NCBI RefSeq assembly: GCF_035046485.1
Contig: NC_085138.1
Location: forward strand, 10,389,823 to 10,453,822
DNA length: 64,000 nt
Direction: 5' to 3'
Origin: Aedes albopictus
Lineage: Eukaryota > Arthropoda > Insecta > Diptera > Culicidae
Part shown: piece after piece, positions 1 through 13,800 of the stretch
Position numbering within the stretch: the stretch's first letter is position 1
Layout of the letters: every line of letters begins with the position of its first letter
Position numbers and translations under genes: made by a program
Notes under the pieces: generated by a model
Told to the model about the DNA's origin: nothing
The model's input: the letters and a program-made list of their open reading frames with translations, nothing else
Databases searched by the model: none

Positions 1-480
1 GAATCAATGCTTAGTCCTGTTACTTAATATTTCGTTTGCGGGCATTTTTAGGGTATTTGGATTATCTGCGTACATCACTGGAACGACTAGATGTTCTTCC
101 AAATCGTGAGGAGTAGCTGTTTCAACCATATCATTTCTTGAAGGGATTCAGCCATGAACTCTGCTTCAGTCCTTGACAGCGATACGCACGTTTGCTTGCA
201 GTATGCCCAACTAATTGTTCCTCCGTTGTATTTCATCAGCTAACCGCTGTTGGATTTCCTCGTCATCAGTTACCGAACCTACCACCCGTTTGAGCTCCAC
301 CCAATCATCTTTTGTAGGACAGATCGTTTTACCGCTAAAATAGACAGCAGCAGAAATATCGGGCCTCGTACTTACGGACACGTACAGCAATTGACCTGTA
401 TGAGTTTTTGATACTCCTTGTTATCCGGAAGACGATGCTTGTAATATCCTGGGTACATAAAATGTTGGTATTTAAGCTGA
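1..480 (-). pseudogene. Ty1/copia retrotransposon Pol fragment (RT end / RNase H)
   Basis: Reading the minus strand in pieces gives copia-type Pol signatures: a stretch like TGQLLYVSVSTRPDISAAV (end of the RT region, about 345-400), then PTKDDWVELKRVVG, then CVSLSRTEAEFMAES (RNase H, about 140-200). The pieces lie in different frames with stops between them, so the copy is dead. It is cut by the window start, so its full length is unknown. The family assignment rests on the conserved RPDI and S-TEAE motifs. Two other copia fragments (20990-22285 minus, 56615-57050 plus) are not contiguous with it. Confidence 0.75.
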
Positions 481-599
481 CAATTGACTAAAATACGTTT
501 TTAGGGTTTGAAGTGTACTCCAGGAATGTTTTATTATCCAAGTTTTCTACTGATGTCAAATAGCAGTGCAAAGGCTTGTCAACTGTGATCGTTGGGTTG

Positions 600-990
600 C
601 TTCGTTCATCAGCATCTTTAGGTGGTCTCATAAAGATTCAGAGGGGCTTCAGGGGAGCTTCTGGGGTGTTACAGGAGGATTTTATGAAGCTTCAGGGAGT
701 TTCAGCGGTGTCTCAGGGGCATTAAAGGACGTCTCAAGGGTGCTCAGGGGAATTTCAGGGGGTCTCATGGACGATTTGGGGAGCTCCAGGGGATCTCAGG
801 GGCTTTCTGAAAGTTTTAGGGCTTTTTGTAGAAGGGGGATTGCTTTCAAGGGCGTTTCGGGGATTCTCAGGTAGATGCATTGGCTTTTCAGGAGGTTTCC
901 AGGGATTTTAAGGAATCTCCGGAAGATTTAGAATGATTAGGTGGCTTTCAGGGGTTTTCAGCGTTTTGGGGACTTTCAGGTACGGCATTT
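600..990 (+). repeat. degenerate G-rich short tandem repeat
   Basis: The stretch is built from loosely repeated 10-15 base units of the type TTTCAGGGG followed by a few variable bases (TTCAGGGGAG, TTTCAGGGGG, CTCAGGGGAA and so on), with strong G over C strand asymmetry. The open frame across it (566-874) begins at GTG and encodes only low-complexity GS-rich repeats, so it is not called as a gene. The style resembles the degenerate repeats at 28560-29400 and 34501-35130. Confidence 0.75.
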
Positions 991-1663
991 GATCTTCCAC
1001 AATGCTAGGATGTTAGGATTATCACACCACGTTGGCGTAGTGCACGTTCAGTCTGCCTAAATTACAGTATAACAAAAGTATCAACCTATCCTGAAGAATA
1101 AATGGATGAAGTTCATTTTAACAAATGCATTTCGGTTATGTATGTTTTTGTCTCTATAAAAACTGCAACAAGCATAATTTTTAATAACAACAAATTGTAT
1201 TTGCATTTTTTGAATACCACTTTCGTGGCGCAGATAATATAATCTTACACGTAGCTAGTACGAAGACCAATCATTGAATTGAGGGTTGGTTTGGGATATA
1301 AAATACTTAACAGAAATCAATACTTTCATCACTAAAATTATTCATCTCACTGGACGCTTGGGCGCCTTCTTTTAAAACATTCGTTCATCACACAATCGCG
1401 GGGGTGAGCCCCATTCGCCTACGTTCTACAACTACTGTACTGATAGTTGGTTTGCATTGATACATGACTATATAAGTTCGCTTGATTATATGATATAGGG
1501 GATCTTCCATCTGGGCTGTCGATAACTTCAAAAGCAGTTTTCGTTTAATGCCTGTAGACAGTGTGACTAAAACTAAATATCACCTTGATTGCATTTTTTT
1601 TCTGTAGAAATTTCGTAACTTAAAAAGCCCTTGCGAACATCAGTTTGTCGGGCTGTGCAAGTT
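991..1663. other. intergenic, no feature seen
   Basis: AT-rich sequence between the G-rich repeat and the 3' end of the Dnr1-like gene. No coding frame with recognisable content and no clear inverted or tandem repeat was seen. Confidence 0.5.
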
Positions 1664-1669
1664 TTTATT
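1664..1669 (-). promoter_or_regulatory. polyadenylation signal AATAAA of the Dnr1-like gene
   Basis: A minus-strand AATAAA lies 81 bases downstream of the stop codon at 1750-1752, a normal spacing for a short insect 3' UTR. It is the nearest canonical hexamer after the stop. Cleavage site not determined. Confidence 0.6.
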
Positions 1670-1749
1670 TTCTGCTAAAGCTAATGGTAATGTGGTTAGA
1701 GTTTGAAGTTTTGAGCCAAATCGGGGGTTGCACTCGAGAGATAAGGATT

Positions 1750-1873
1750 CTAATGAGCTTCAATGGCTGCTGCGGCGGCAGCGGCTGTTTGACTCCTGGT
1801 TCGCATCAGTGGCGGTAAGAAAGCCTTGCTGACGCATTCGATATTGGCTCGGCAAAGTGGGCAGCGATCACAT
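1750..1873 (-). CDS. dnr1: Dnr1-like gene, coding exon 4 (RING end and Ala-rich tail)
   Basis: Acceptor CTCTCAACAG ends at 1874. This short exon gives the last RING pair (CPLC), a FLPPLM segment, then seven alanines and stop TAG at 1752-1750. Without it the ORF appears to end inside the RING. The same CTCTCAACAG acceptor string is used by exon 3. Confidence 0.9.
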
Positions 1874-4800
1874 CTGTTGAGAGAAAGGAGAATAATGACG
1901 TTAGATGTATATTTAGAGAATTTTTATGAGTGGTTTTTGAACTTACTGTTCTGCGCATTGCCGGCAGGCAGTAATGTGTCCGCATGGAAGGAACACCGTG
2001 TCGATCATATTGTCAGCGCAGATGATACAGGTGAGCGCATCGGTCATCCTTTCTTCGACTAATCGTTCGAGTTTGTTGTTTTCCTCAGCTTCGTCGGCCA
2101 TTTGTTGGTCCAGCTTGTCAGCCTGGGCTTGTGGACTTTCGTTTTGTACCTTGCTAATTTCTATTCCTCGAGCGTGTAGAATTCGTCGAGAATTGTCGTA
2201 GACTTCCCGACAGGTTCGCTGAATATCGAACACGTACCGTTTGCCAAGTTCGGTATCTTCGTTGAACATGGATACGATCGTACCCTTGAGATCCCGGATG
2301 AATTGGGTGGTAACCACAGGTCGAACAGTTTCGCACGAGTAGAATACGTGCTTCTCGGTAATGGCCCGGTAGAGACAGGCTGCCGTACGATGATTCGGCA
2401 ACTTCAGCTCGATATGGGTTTCCTCGTGCTCCTCGTTCATGTACGTCAGCCTGAACGATCGTTTGATCGACTTGGCGGCCTTCACTGCGGTAAATGGAAC
2501 GCTGTTGAGAGAAAAAAAGCTTTTGTTAGTGCTCTGAAGTTTTTTTGACAATTGCCGAATGTTTCTACTTACTTGTACTTATCATCGTCCTTGGTAATTG
2601 TAAGCCCAGAAGGGCTAACTCCGATTTTGCAGCGCGCCGAAGGCTCGTTGATTGTGATACCTTCGAACACCTCTTCGCCGTAGCCATTCAGAGATGAGAT
2701 TTCTTCCAGCACCCAGTACTGAGCCGAGGTGGCAGTCATTTTAACCCTATTCAAAGACTCGTGTTCCTTCGCGATCATTTGAATGAAATTCTCGAGCAAC
2801 ATCTCCGGCTCAGCGTCCTCGAACTTTGGCCGTACTATGTATGTCTGGTAAATGTTCTTTGGTACAGTTTCCGAGTTGACATCGTCCAGCGTGACCGTCG
2901 ATGCAATGCTTCCTCTTTTGACGTCGATTTCCGAATTCTTTCGCTTCGATGGCCTTCTCTGTTGCCGGCGATCAGTAGTGTTCAGAGCACTTCGACGCTC
3001 CGAACCGGTTAGGTTGGCAAAGACCTTATTCGGTTCGTACAGGTAGCCGTCAGCTTGCAACAGCAAGGCAGAAATGTACGCTGCATTTTCCCAGCTAGAT
3101 GCACTGATGTGACCGTCAAGCAGCTCTTGTCGAGCCTGCATGTAGAACAGCTTTTTTACACTGTCCTGCAAGATTAAATGCGCTGGCACCCAGAACTTGA
3201 CGCGCAACGACAGCAAAATTGGATGGTTGCGATCGTTGGCATGCAGACTGAGTGGATTTCGTAGGTTGATCCATTGCTTGGCGCTGCACTCATCAACTTC
3301 GGCGCTGTCCCCATCGCGAACCGGAATCAACCCAAAGTAGTCGATTTCGCAGATGATTCCAAGATCGTTGCAGACCTACAAATTAGAAACGGAAAGAACA
3401 AAAAAACACTTGTTAGTGAACATGCCGGTCAGCGTTTCAGTTTCGGCTTTATCGAAGTCGTACAAGCCCCTGGATTTGGTCTATCTAAAGCCACTACCTT
3501 TGAATCATGGCGGGACATTTTAGACAGGCGGAATTCCCCAAGCGCAGTGTGTTAATCACCCATATCTAGTGCAATTCACGCGACTTAACGGGGTTTGAGC
3601 TTGTGCTCCCCAAAGGTGGTGATAAAGCAGATTCTATTTTCGTGTTAACGAAAGGAAATTTTGACCGTTAAGCTCTTCTCAGTCGACCTTGCTCATAACC
3701 TGACCGTGTTGAATAGGTGTTAGTGGGTCGTAAAGATACTATTTTACCTTTTTATGACATTGGAATTTCAATAAATTTATATCTAGATATCCATATCGAA
3801 GCAGGCGTTGAAACTTATTAGCCGAACTTTATGAAAGCATGACGTACTTTGTTATTTTGCTATGGACTTCAATTAGATGATGGTTCGGAATATGGAAACA
3901 AATATTTATCGACCTATTTGGTTATCATTTTTCACAACGCCGCCGAGGCTGGTTGTGTTGTGCTTCAGAGTGTTTGTTGGAAAGATAACGACCAGCCAGC
4001 CAGCCAGCCTCGGCTATACGAGCTGGCAAATTGAAGTAGACTCGCACAAGATAAGCTAAAAATGGGTGTTTGCTTTGACACAATCTTGTTTGATTACCAA
4101 CTCGTCGTTGAGGCAATCAACAACAACGATGCTCTTTGTTATCGTCGTTGGGCTTCGGTTTGACAAGTGTTGCCTTCGTTTCAGTCCATTTGTAATGTTA
4201 ATTGACCTTGCAAAAAAGTTCACATGAAACGTATTTTTCATCTACAGCTAATTGCTAATTTACATTTTTAACCATTAAATGCAACGATGTTGTTTATTCC
4301 AGAAACATCCCAATGTGCGTTGTGCAATCAGATGTACAGGGGATGGCCAAAATGTTTGGGATAGGCACCTTTTTTTTCTCTCACAAAAAAGTTCAGCATG
4401 CTATAACTTTTCGTAGAGCGCATCAAAAAATCTCAAATTTTGACTGTTTGTCAACCTACTATATGTGCATCGTTGGTACAAATTTGGGCTTGATTGATTA
4501 ATATTTCGCAAAGTTAGAACCGTTCGGGTAAAACACCTTTTTTTAGACAACGCATTTTTGAGCTGTCATATCTCGGAAACCAGTAAACCGAATTAAATGA
4601 AATTTTGAACGTACACTAACAATATGTAAATGCTTCAAAAACTATTAAAACATAGATACTTTTTAAACGTTGAAAAAAGTTATCATGGATTGACACTTTT
4701 TGGACTTTTCTCGAAAAAATGTAATTTTTTTACATTAATGTGAATAAATTTTAGTGTTGATATCCAAAGATTTTCCACTTCTGTTCTCAAATTATCTCTT

Positions 4801-7800
4801 ATCAGATATTTTAGAGCCTATTTAGATTGAAGGAAGAACACATTTAATAATTTTTGTGTGGTATTGTAAATTTCACTTATTTTCCTCTATATGGGTAAAA
4901 ATTTCAACCCGATATAACTTAATTCGCCGTGAGAAAATATTACATTTTATAACGCCGTATTGAGTATCAATATATTGTCGATAAACGTTAAAAAATTCAT
5001 TCAATTTGGTTCACTGGTTTCCGAGTTATGACAGCTCAAAAATGAGATGTCTAAAAAATAGTGTTTTACGCGAACGGTTCTAACTTCACGAAAAATTAAT
5101 CAACCGGGCCCAAATTTGTACCAATGATGCACACATAATAGATTGACAAACAGTCAAAATTTGAGATTTTTTGATGCACTCTATGAAAAGTTATAGCATG
5201 TTGAATTTTTTTGTGGGAGAAAAAAAGTTGCCTATCCCAAACATTTTGGCCATCCCCTGTATTTGACCTGCTCGTTCCTGTCGCAGTAACAACAACGAGA
5301 CGAGACGCAAACAAAGAAGCTGAAAGCTGTTGAGTCCTACATCCAATGACAAGCCTACTTCGTTGCTTCTTCAGCGAAATCAACAAAAAGTCGTTAACGC
5401 AAGGAAACCCACACAAAACACAGAAAATGTTAAGGTCCAAAGGTTCAACGGCGTAGCAATGAAATTCGATGAAGTAAGCAGCCAGGTCGATTGTACGACG
5501 TCTTCGGCCATAACGCACGGTGGTCGACAATTTGAATATATAATTCAGCCGTAGGCTGAAACTACGCCACAAAGAGCGCTGTGCATGCGATGGAGCATGC
5601 TCGTGTCAATAATCATTTTGTTTTTGGGGTTCGTAATCGATGCGCGGGGTCTAGTTTCGAATAGCTAATAACATGTGCCCCAATGGGTGATGGCCGAAAG
5701 CATTTTCGAATCATTAGCCACCATCAAAAGTGTACCTCACTCTTGTGGCACACATTCTCGGTTCGCCCATTAGTCCTTTATCGTTGAATTTGATTTTGTC
5801 ATAAAAATGTGTTCATTTTATTGGACAACAAATGCTGGTAGTAAACACAACCACAGCGCAAGTCGACAAAGAAGCTAAACCGGCTTGCGGATTTTCGCAT
5901 ATGATGATGGATCAATCAAACAAACCATCGGCTTGTTTGTTTGTTTGTGTTTCCCTCCCGCTCTGTTGGCCTCTTTGTCGCACCCGTTCATCTCTACAGG
6001 TGGTAGTTTTCATTTTGGCAGTTTAGTGATGTTCGTGGGAACTTGGTAGGGTGGTTGTTAAAATAAATAATTTAAGGTGACTTGGTGCATCACAGAATTT
6101 TCATAGGAATCATTGACTTTTTCGTTTTCAATGATTGTTTGCCTCGCGTTTTTGAAGTGATAAAAAACGGGCAATTCTGCAGCCACGCAGCAGAAAAAGT
6201 ATCATCACACTCACCACGAGTGAGCATATGGGATGATACAATTTCATACAAATTTGCGCTTTGGTGACTGAGTTTTATCACTTTGAAATTCCGAGCGAGA
6301 TTTCAATGATGCTGATGACGCACTACGCGTCCTTAAACTAGTTTTTTATAATTTCGTTTCAGGTTTTGCTTACCGCTTACATCATCAGGAAATTAGTGGA
6401 AACTGAGGATAGTTCTCAGTAGATCTCCCGTTTGCTAATGAAAGTGAAGCTGTTAATGTTCAACACTTAACACATTTTTAGCGTCACTAACTAGACCATG
6501 CAAAGAAGTAACATCACACAATCAAGTAGGCGTTGCGAATCATCAACATTCGATTTCTCCAGTAACGTCAAAGTGCAAAGAAATAATCTTAATGGGCCTC
6601 CCGTTTGCTAAAGAAAGTGAAAGTGTTATAGTGCATTGACTTCCCAGCACTCAGTATCCAACGCTCTTCGATTGCTGTCAACTAGACCAAGCCAACAAGT
6701 AACATCACACAATCAGGTAGAACATCAAAGTTAAAAGGACAACTCTGTACTGTTTACTGTTTGGCATTGAACAAAAAACGAACAGGATCAAACCAATAGG
6801 TTACATCATTCAATCAAACAGGCGTTGAAAATCACCAACACTCGATTTCTCCAGTAACGTCAAAGTACAAAGAAAAAATCTTGATGGTCCTCCCGTTTGC
6901 TAAAGAAAGTGGAAGTGTTACAGTGCATTATTTTCCCAGCACATAGCATCCAACGCTTTTTGCTAGCTACCAATTAGACCAAGCCTACAAGTAACGTCAC
7001 ACAATCAAGTAGAACATCAAAGTTCAAAGGATAACTCATCACTGTTTTTCCGTTTGGCATTCAACAGAAAAAGAACTAACAGGTTCCAACCAAGGTGTTA
7101 CATCATACAATCAAATGAGCGTTGCAAATCATCAACACTCGACTTCCCCAGTGACGTCAAAGTGAAGAGAAAAGTTCTTAATGTGCCTTTCGTTTAGCAA
7201 AAAGAGAAAAAGTTTTATTGTGCAGTCCCTTCCCAGCACTCAGCAAACGAGCTTTACTAACTATCAACATGACCAAGCCAAGAAGTTACATCACACAATC
7301 AAACTGTTTTTGTTTAGCATTGAACAGACAAAAAACGAAGAGTATCAAACCAAGAAGTTTACAATCAAATGGGCGTTGTAAATCACCAACATCGATTTCT
7401 TCAGTAACGTCAAAGTGCAAACAAAAATTCTCCCGTTTGCTAAAGAAAGTGAAAGTGTAATAGTGCATTGCCTTCCCAATTCTTAATGGGTCTCCCGTTT
7501 GCTAAAGAAAGTGGAAGTATTACAGTGCATTATTTTCCCAGCACTCAGCATCCAACGCTCTTTGTTAGCTACCAACTAGACCAAGCCTGCAAGTAATATC
7601 CCACAATCAAGTAGAACATCAAAGCTCAACGGATAACTTTTCGCTGTTTTTCCGTTTGGTATTCGACAAAGCACGAACAGAACTAAACCAAGGAGTTAAC
7701 ATCATACAATTAAATAGGAGTTGCAAATCATCACCACTCGACTTCTCCAGTGACGTCAAAGTGCAAAGAAAAGTTCTTAAATGTGGCTTCCGTTTGCTAA

Positions 7801-10800
7801 AGAAAGTGAAAGTGTTATTGTGCAGTGCCATCACAGCACTCAGCAAAGGATCTTTATTAGCTACCAACTTGTCCAAGCCAAGGAGTAACATCACACAATC
7901 AAGCAGAACATCGAAATTCAAAGGATTACTACAGTTTTTTTTATCCGTTTGGCATTCAACTGACAGGACCAAACCAAGAAGTTACATCATACAATCAAAC
8001 AGGCGTTGCGAATCATTAACACTCGATTTCTCCAGTAACGTCAAAGTGCACAGAAAAGTTCTCAGTTTCCCCCGTTTGTTGATGAAAGTGAAAGTATTAA
8101 TGTAGATTGACAACTGCCAACTAACAAGTTACCGACAAAATTAAACCAAGAAGTTACATATTTCATTTGATATGGCGAAGCATCAACAGTCGACTCGTCT
8201 AGTATTGTCGAAGTGCAAAGGCTAGAAACAATATCACCGCAATACATCTTGGAGGTAAGTGATAAACTTCATCAATTTTCTGCTCGTATAATTTGTCGTT
8301 GATAAAGTATAGAGAGCGATCAATCGCAGTGTGAATGAAACTTTCAATATAAACAGAAGATTAAATTTGCATGCACGATCAAGTCATTCTAATTAAGCGA
8401 ACACGCGCCAAAATTAGACACCTGCTAAACAAATATGCCCATTAATACTTCGCAATCGCTGCCAAAGCCAGCTGTTCAAATAAGCAGGTGAATGAGAGCT
8501 CCACCCTATGCTCGATCGGTTTCCTGGGCTGCTCTTCACTCGGCGCTGACAGACGTCTGTCTGGGTACGAATACACATCTATAGAACCCATCAAATTCGT
8601 GATGGCGAAGCAGAAAAATGGCAGAAATTCACACATTCAAAAGAAACTAGCTTTTTATGAGTTTTTTGTGTTGTTGTTGCTGCTGCTGTTACCGTACACT
8701 CGGCATGGACTTTGGACTCATCGGCGAAAAGTGTGTCTGTATCTGTACGCCGTTGGACTTTGTACCCCCGGTTTGAAGCAAAAAGAAAAACGATATTCGC
8801 TATTTTAGCTCGAAACAACAGTCGTGAAATTGCTGCTCTCGCTTTTTGCGGCTTGCAAGCCGGGCGGTTTCGACTGCCGTCGATCACGTATCTGCTCGGG
8901 AGCAAAGCAGCAATTGTTGCTGGGCTGAAAACAAAGCCCTCTCGTTGCTTGCGTGATCGATGACAATGAATGATATCATCTGTCCAGAATGATCTTTTGG
9001 AAGTTTGGAGATCGGTGACAGTTGTTCGTGTCGCTTGTCGGTCCAAAGTTCAAGTGATCATCTTTCCGCTCATGGGCTAGCAATTGAGCGCTAATTAGCT
9101 AACCGGGCAAACTCCACGCTCTGAGCGACACGCATCGATCATATGGCCAAGCACGTGCTGGCCAATTGAGCGATCGTTGCCGGTACCGCTCGCTGCGGGT
9201 GGGCAAAGTCCATTGTGGCAAGATAATATCGATCGCTAGACGCCTGGTAGAAAGAAGTGTATATAGCTCTACTTCAATTAACGCTTGGCTGGTGGATATG
9301 AAGGCACACCGACTCGATGATAGACTAATGGACGATCGATTCTCGCGAAAGGAAGTGCAATGTGACTCACTTGTATCCGGACTTCCTAAGTTCAGAAACC
9401 TTCCATGCTTGATGGGGTCAAGAGGCTTCAAGCTATCGTTAACACTTGTTTATAGTACAGCAGCTCATTAGTCTGTTTACAATTGAACTCAATCAACGAA
9501 GGTTCCTATCAGTTGGTAATTACATTGTTCATTGAAATGATAACCTCGTGCTGAGAAGTACCCGTCTGGCGGGTAGCGACCAGTTTCATGACGAACGAGT
9601 TCAAATTTACCAGTTCTACTCTCTTTTGAAAGATGATTGATGGCACGTGACATACATAATGTGGCACTCTTATCTTTACAATCGGGTTGAAGCTGGGAGC
9701 TTAGTTGCTAAGCCATTAATTGTGGTTGACGTGCCCTTTGGCCGCTAACGAGCTTATCGCTAAAAGTTGTTCAACTGCGTTCAACGTCATTGAATGTTTT
9801 GATTACTATCGCACTTCAATACGCCAGTGTATGTAAACTTTGCAAACGTAGCACCTTGTTTCCTGCCAAATTCGTTTTCGCAACGAATGCCAGGGCTATA
9901 TGATAGCCCACAAAAGATCCAATAAATTCGCTTCATTTATTCAAATTTCAGCGACGCAATTTAGCAATAACGTCGATTGAAGAAGTATTTCCGTCCGACG
10001 TCGTAACTGCGTAGAAGTTTTATCGCATAAATCTTCTTTGTCTTCTACAATACCCACGGTGCGAATTGCCCCTGTTAAGTGGGCAAAAAAATGGCAAACG
10101 AGATAAAGTAAGACGGGCTATCAGGTTTATTTCTTCCCGCGGGTGTGCGAGCTTCGCGCGCGAGTATCAACTCGATTGTACTACGCAGCCGGAGTAAACG
10201 GAATGCGGCTCTCTGTTTATTTGCGATTGCCATCTTCCTGCTGAGCCCGCGCGGTTATTATTGAATAAAAAGATACATTGTGCGAATTTGAGAATCGCAC
10301 CCAGCAATTGGAGCATGTGTATCGTTGGAAGGTCGAAACGTGCCGAACCGTATTGCGTCGTCAGTCTTGAATGGAGGCTTATTTTCCCGCTGGGGAAAAG
10401 GGTTTCCTATTTTTTTTGACAACCTTGAAATGTTCCTATTGGCTAGCTGTACCGATCTTTATTGTTACGAAGGAACTTGAGAGTAGCACGAGGCAGACGG
10501 CCCCGTTTAACCGTTGATTAATGATGACAGCCAAAGACCGCTGTGTTTCTTGTTTTTGCTTGCCACTCAATGCCTGCCGCATGTCTCTTCGAGTGATATA
10601 TTTTTACTTTCATAATCTCGAATGTGTACGTGAGGGTGTACTGTGGTTGACGCCAAATAACAACGATCATTCGAAATGCGAAATCGTTAATCGAGGAAGT
10701 ATGAAACTTTATCTTGGAAGGGTTCAGGGACGATTGCGATCCCCGATCCCCTTAGAACACGTTGGAATTTGTTTACCACCTTTATGATAATGTATCCGCG

Positions 10801-13800
10801 GAGGAGAAATTCAAACACGCTGTCGCCATACTAGGGATCAAAAGGTTTGACTTGGCTCCCAGCAGTTGTTTGCATATATTAAACACCCTGATGGAAATGC
10901 CACAAGTCGTTAACAGTGAGGAACAAGGCTAACTGCTCTCGGCGCATGGAACCTGTCGGAAGCGATAACAAAGAGCCGCCACACCACCTGAAGGGAGCTT
11001 ACGTAAGAAGGGTGGAGTTGGTACTCGAATACTTGACTAAGAATCGGTTGGGTAACTAATCGCATTAACTGGATGTGTTATCCATTGGCTTCAACGGTTG
11101 GCGGCGAAACTACATTCTGGATAGATATATTTAGACGAATGTCCATTCGATAGCTCACCAGTTTTGTAAACAACTTCGAACGGGATTACGGCAAGTTACC
11201 GGCACTTGTATTGTCGTAAACAAGGAATTACTTGTACAGACCTGAGGGCTTCCCGGGGTTTTTCTCTGATAAAGACACTCGAGTGCTGACTGGTAAATAG
11301 GAATGTTCCATTCGATTCAAGCCGAGGATTAGTTCTTTAAAGGGTGATTATGTTAAGGAGCATGGATTACCGTTTCGAAATAGCGCCTTTTAATCTGACT
11401 ACAGCTTGTGGGGCGGTTTCACTATATTTAACTAGCTTTTTTTTACTTACTTTGTGTAACGGAACGCTAGTTAGGAAAACCAGGGAATATTGTAGCGTTC
11501 ATGTAACAGTTCACATCTGTTGCATGGATGTCTCAGAGCTGGCTTAATGATACGGCGCTGTACAATAATTGTAAGAGTTTTCGTGGTCTCGTACCGAATT
11601 AACGGAACTCATCTTGGAAAGATTTTGTTTGTACAAAAGGAATTTGTCCTTTCACAGACTTAATCTAAAGATGTTGAAATAAGCGTATGTTTTATCATAT
11701 GTTTGTTTTAGATAAATATAATAGATTTATGACATTGTCTTTCTTTTTAACTGCATTGTAATAAATTTGGTAAAGGGATCCTTTCTAACGATTAATTTGT
11801 ATTTTAATTATAGGATTTATCTGTCTAAAAGTGTCATTTCAAGGGATCTTTGATCAGATGATGCTCTTCGTCCAGGGAACCCTGCATCTGGCTCCGTTAC
11901 TTGAGTTGCTTAAGTTTTTAAGCCAAGTTAACGGTGATGAAAATTATTTTCAAAATTTCTCAAGTAACGTGCATTGTCACACATTGTTATCAGCTGTGAC
12001 AAGCTGGACACGATATTGCAAGTTGATATGAGCACCGTAGATCTTGCGTACGATCGTGCTCATCGGATTCAAAACAAGCGCGTTACGATCAAGCGCCACC
12101 GTCAATAGTGGTGTCTTGTGCTGTAATTGTATGAACTAGAAAGTGTGATGACCGTGGTTCGACAAAAACAACCCTTATACCGAGACGGAGGGGACACTGA
12201 TCGCATAGTTTATAAATAAAGAAAGATATTTTTATGTCACACTGAATACAAGTGTACAGCATCGCCGTGGTTGCCAACAGCCAAGTATAGACGTTATTCT
12301 GAATCTCGGTGTTATGAATAACCATATCCTATCCTAACCGTCTGAGTAAAGGGGAATAGGTGCCATTTATCGTTTATTAATTGTATGAGCTCGTGATACT
12401 GCTGAATTCCCACTAGCGGCAGTCAAACAAATTGCAGTCGTGAAACTAAGCCATGTAGCTCTAAGCTTGTATAGCTATAGCTGTATAGAGGTGTAGTAGT
12501 TTCACGGTGGAAGAAGAGTTGGACTTTGATCGCTGCTAGGTGATCACTCGCTTGCCATGTGCTCACTGCCCTACCTTCGTAAGCCGTACAGCAGCGGTTC
12601 GGATAGCGAGCCAGTGGATGCAGTGAGCGAGCGCGAAAAGTAGCAAAACAAATAAAAAAAATCACCATTTCTCCGTTTCCTCGCGCTCTCGTTGGCGCTC
12701 TGGGTCCCGCACCTATACGGCTCCATTCCCAGCACAGGGGAGTTATAGTGTATAGATACATCCAGCAGCAGCTGTTCGGCAGCGGCTTGTTTTTCTTCCC
12801 TAATACAGTGGCCAACACAGCCGCTGTATATCCGAGAGGTTATGTTTTGAATGTTGGTCGCTTGAGCTGGGAACTTGTTTTCGATTTATACTTTTTTTTT
12901 ATCGTGGCCGTGTTTCTCGGCTCTCGATGGACGACGAACGGGTGGATCATTTGGCCGAGTGTCTTGCGTTGTTTTTCTTGCTTGGCACTAGATTATTTTA
13001 ATGTAATTTTTATTCCCTGGCATCGGTTTCATGCTTGCTCTAGGTAGATGTAGCACAATTATCGTAAATTTGAAATTGATCACTTGAAGCGAATGGTTTC
13101 CGCATGCTTGGCAACTTAATGGACTTCTACTTTGCGAGAACTCCAAATGCTATCAAGGTGTTTCTTCAATGTGAGTCAAAACATATAATCCATAGCGTCA
13201 CTTATTTTGTGGATTAGACATCATCAGAGCTTAATTGATAGTGTTAATTGTCAACAAGAGAGCCAATATAAGTCTAATTTTGTTTGAAATTTTAACCTTA
13301 TTACGTTCAGAATTTCTGATAAGTTCTTAATTTTTTTGTGAGATCTTACGAAGTTTCATCTATTTTAATTGTAAGTCATACTTTGATAATTTCGAAAAGC
13401 GATTTTCGAAGATTTTAGTCAATTATTTTGAAAGTTGTCTCCAATTTTCAATTTCACACTCAAAAAGAGTCAAAAACTTTTGCCTATTCAATCAAAATTA
13501 TGATTTCAGAATGTTCAAAACACACTCTTAAGTATAATGATCATTTACTTTTTTCCAACAATGTTGTAGCAGGAGTTAAGAACTATAAACTATTATTTTT
13601 TTCTTTTTTATGGCTTGACGTTCGTATTGAAACTTGGCCTGCCTCTCTTCAACTTAGTGTTCTTAGAGCACTTCCACATTTATTAATTGAAGGGCTTTCT
13701 TTGCGTGCTCTTGCATGAAATTGTGCATTATGTGGCAATTACAATGATACACTACTATAAACTATTATATTTGTTGAAATTCAAATTCATTTGCACATTG

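Noticed and set aside
566..874. 102-codon open frame upstream of the Dnr1-like gene
   Set aside because: Begins at GTG and translates a degenerate G-rich repeat; no domain.
8591..9046. 151-codon minus frame in Dnr1-like intron 1
   Set aside because: No recognisable domain, no start or splice support, lies in an intron of the same strand.
12423..13047. Overlapping ~100-130 codon frames on both strands in intron 1
   Set aside because: GC-richer intronic sequence lacks stops by chance; no domain recognised.
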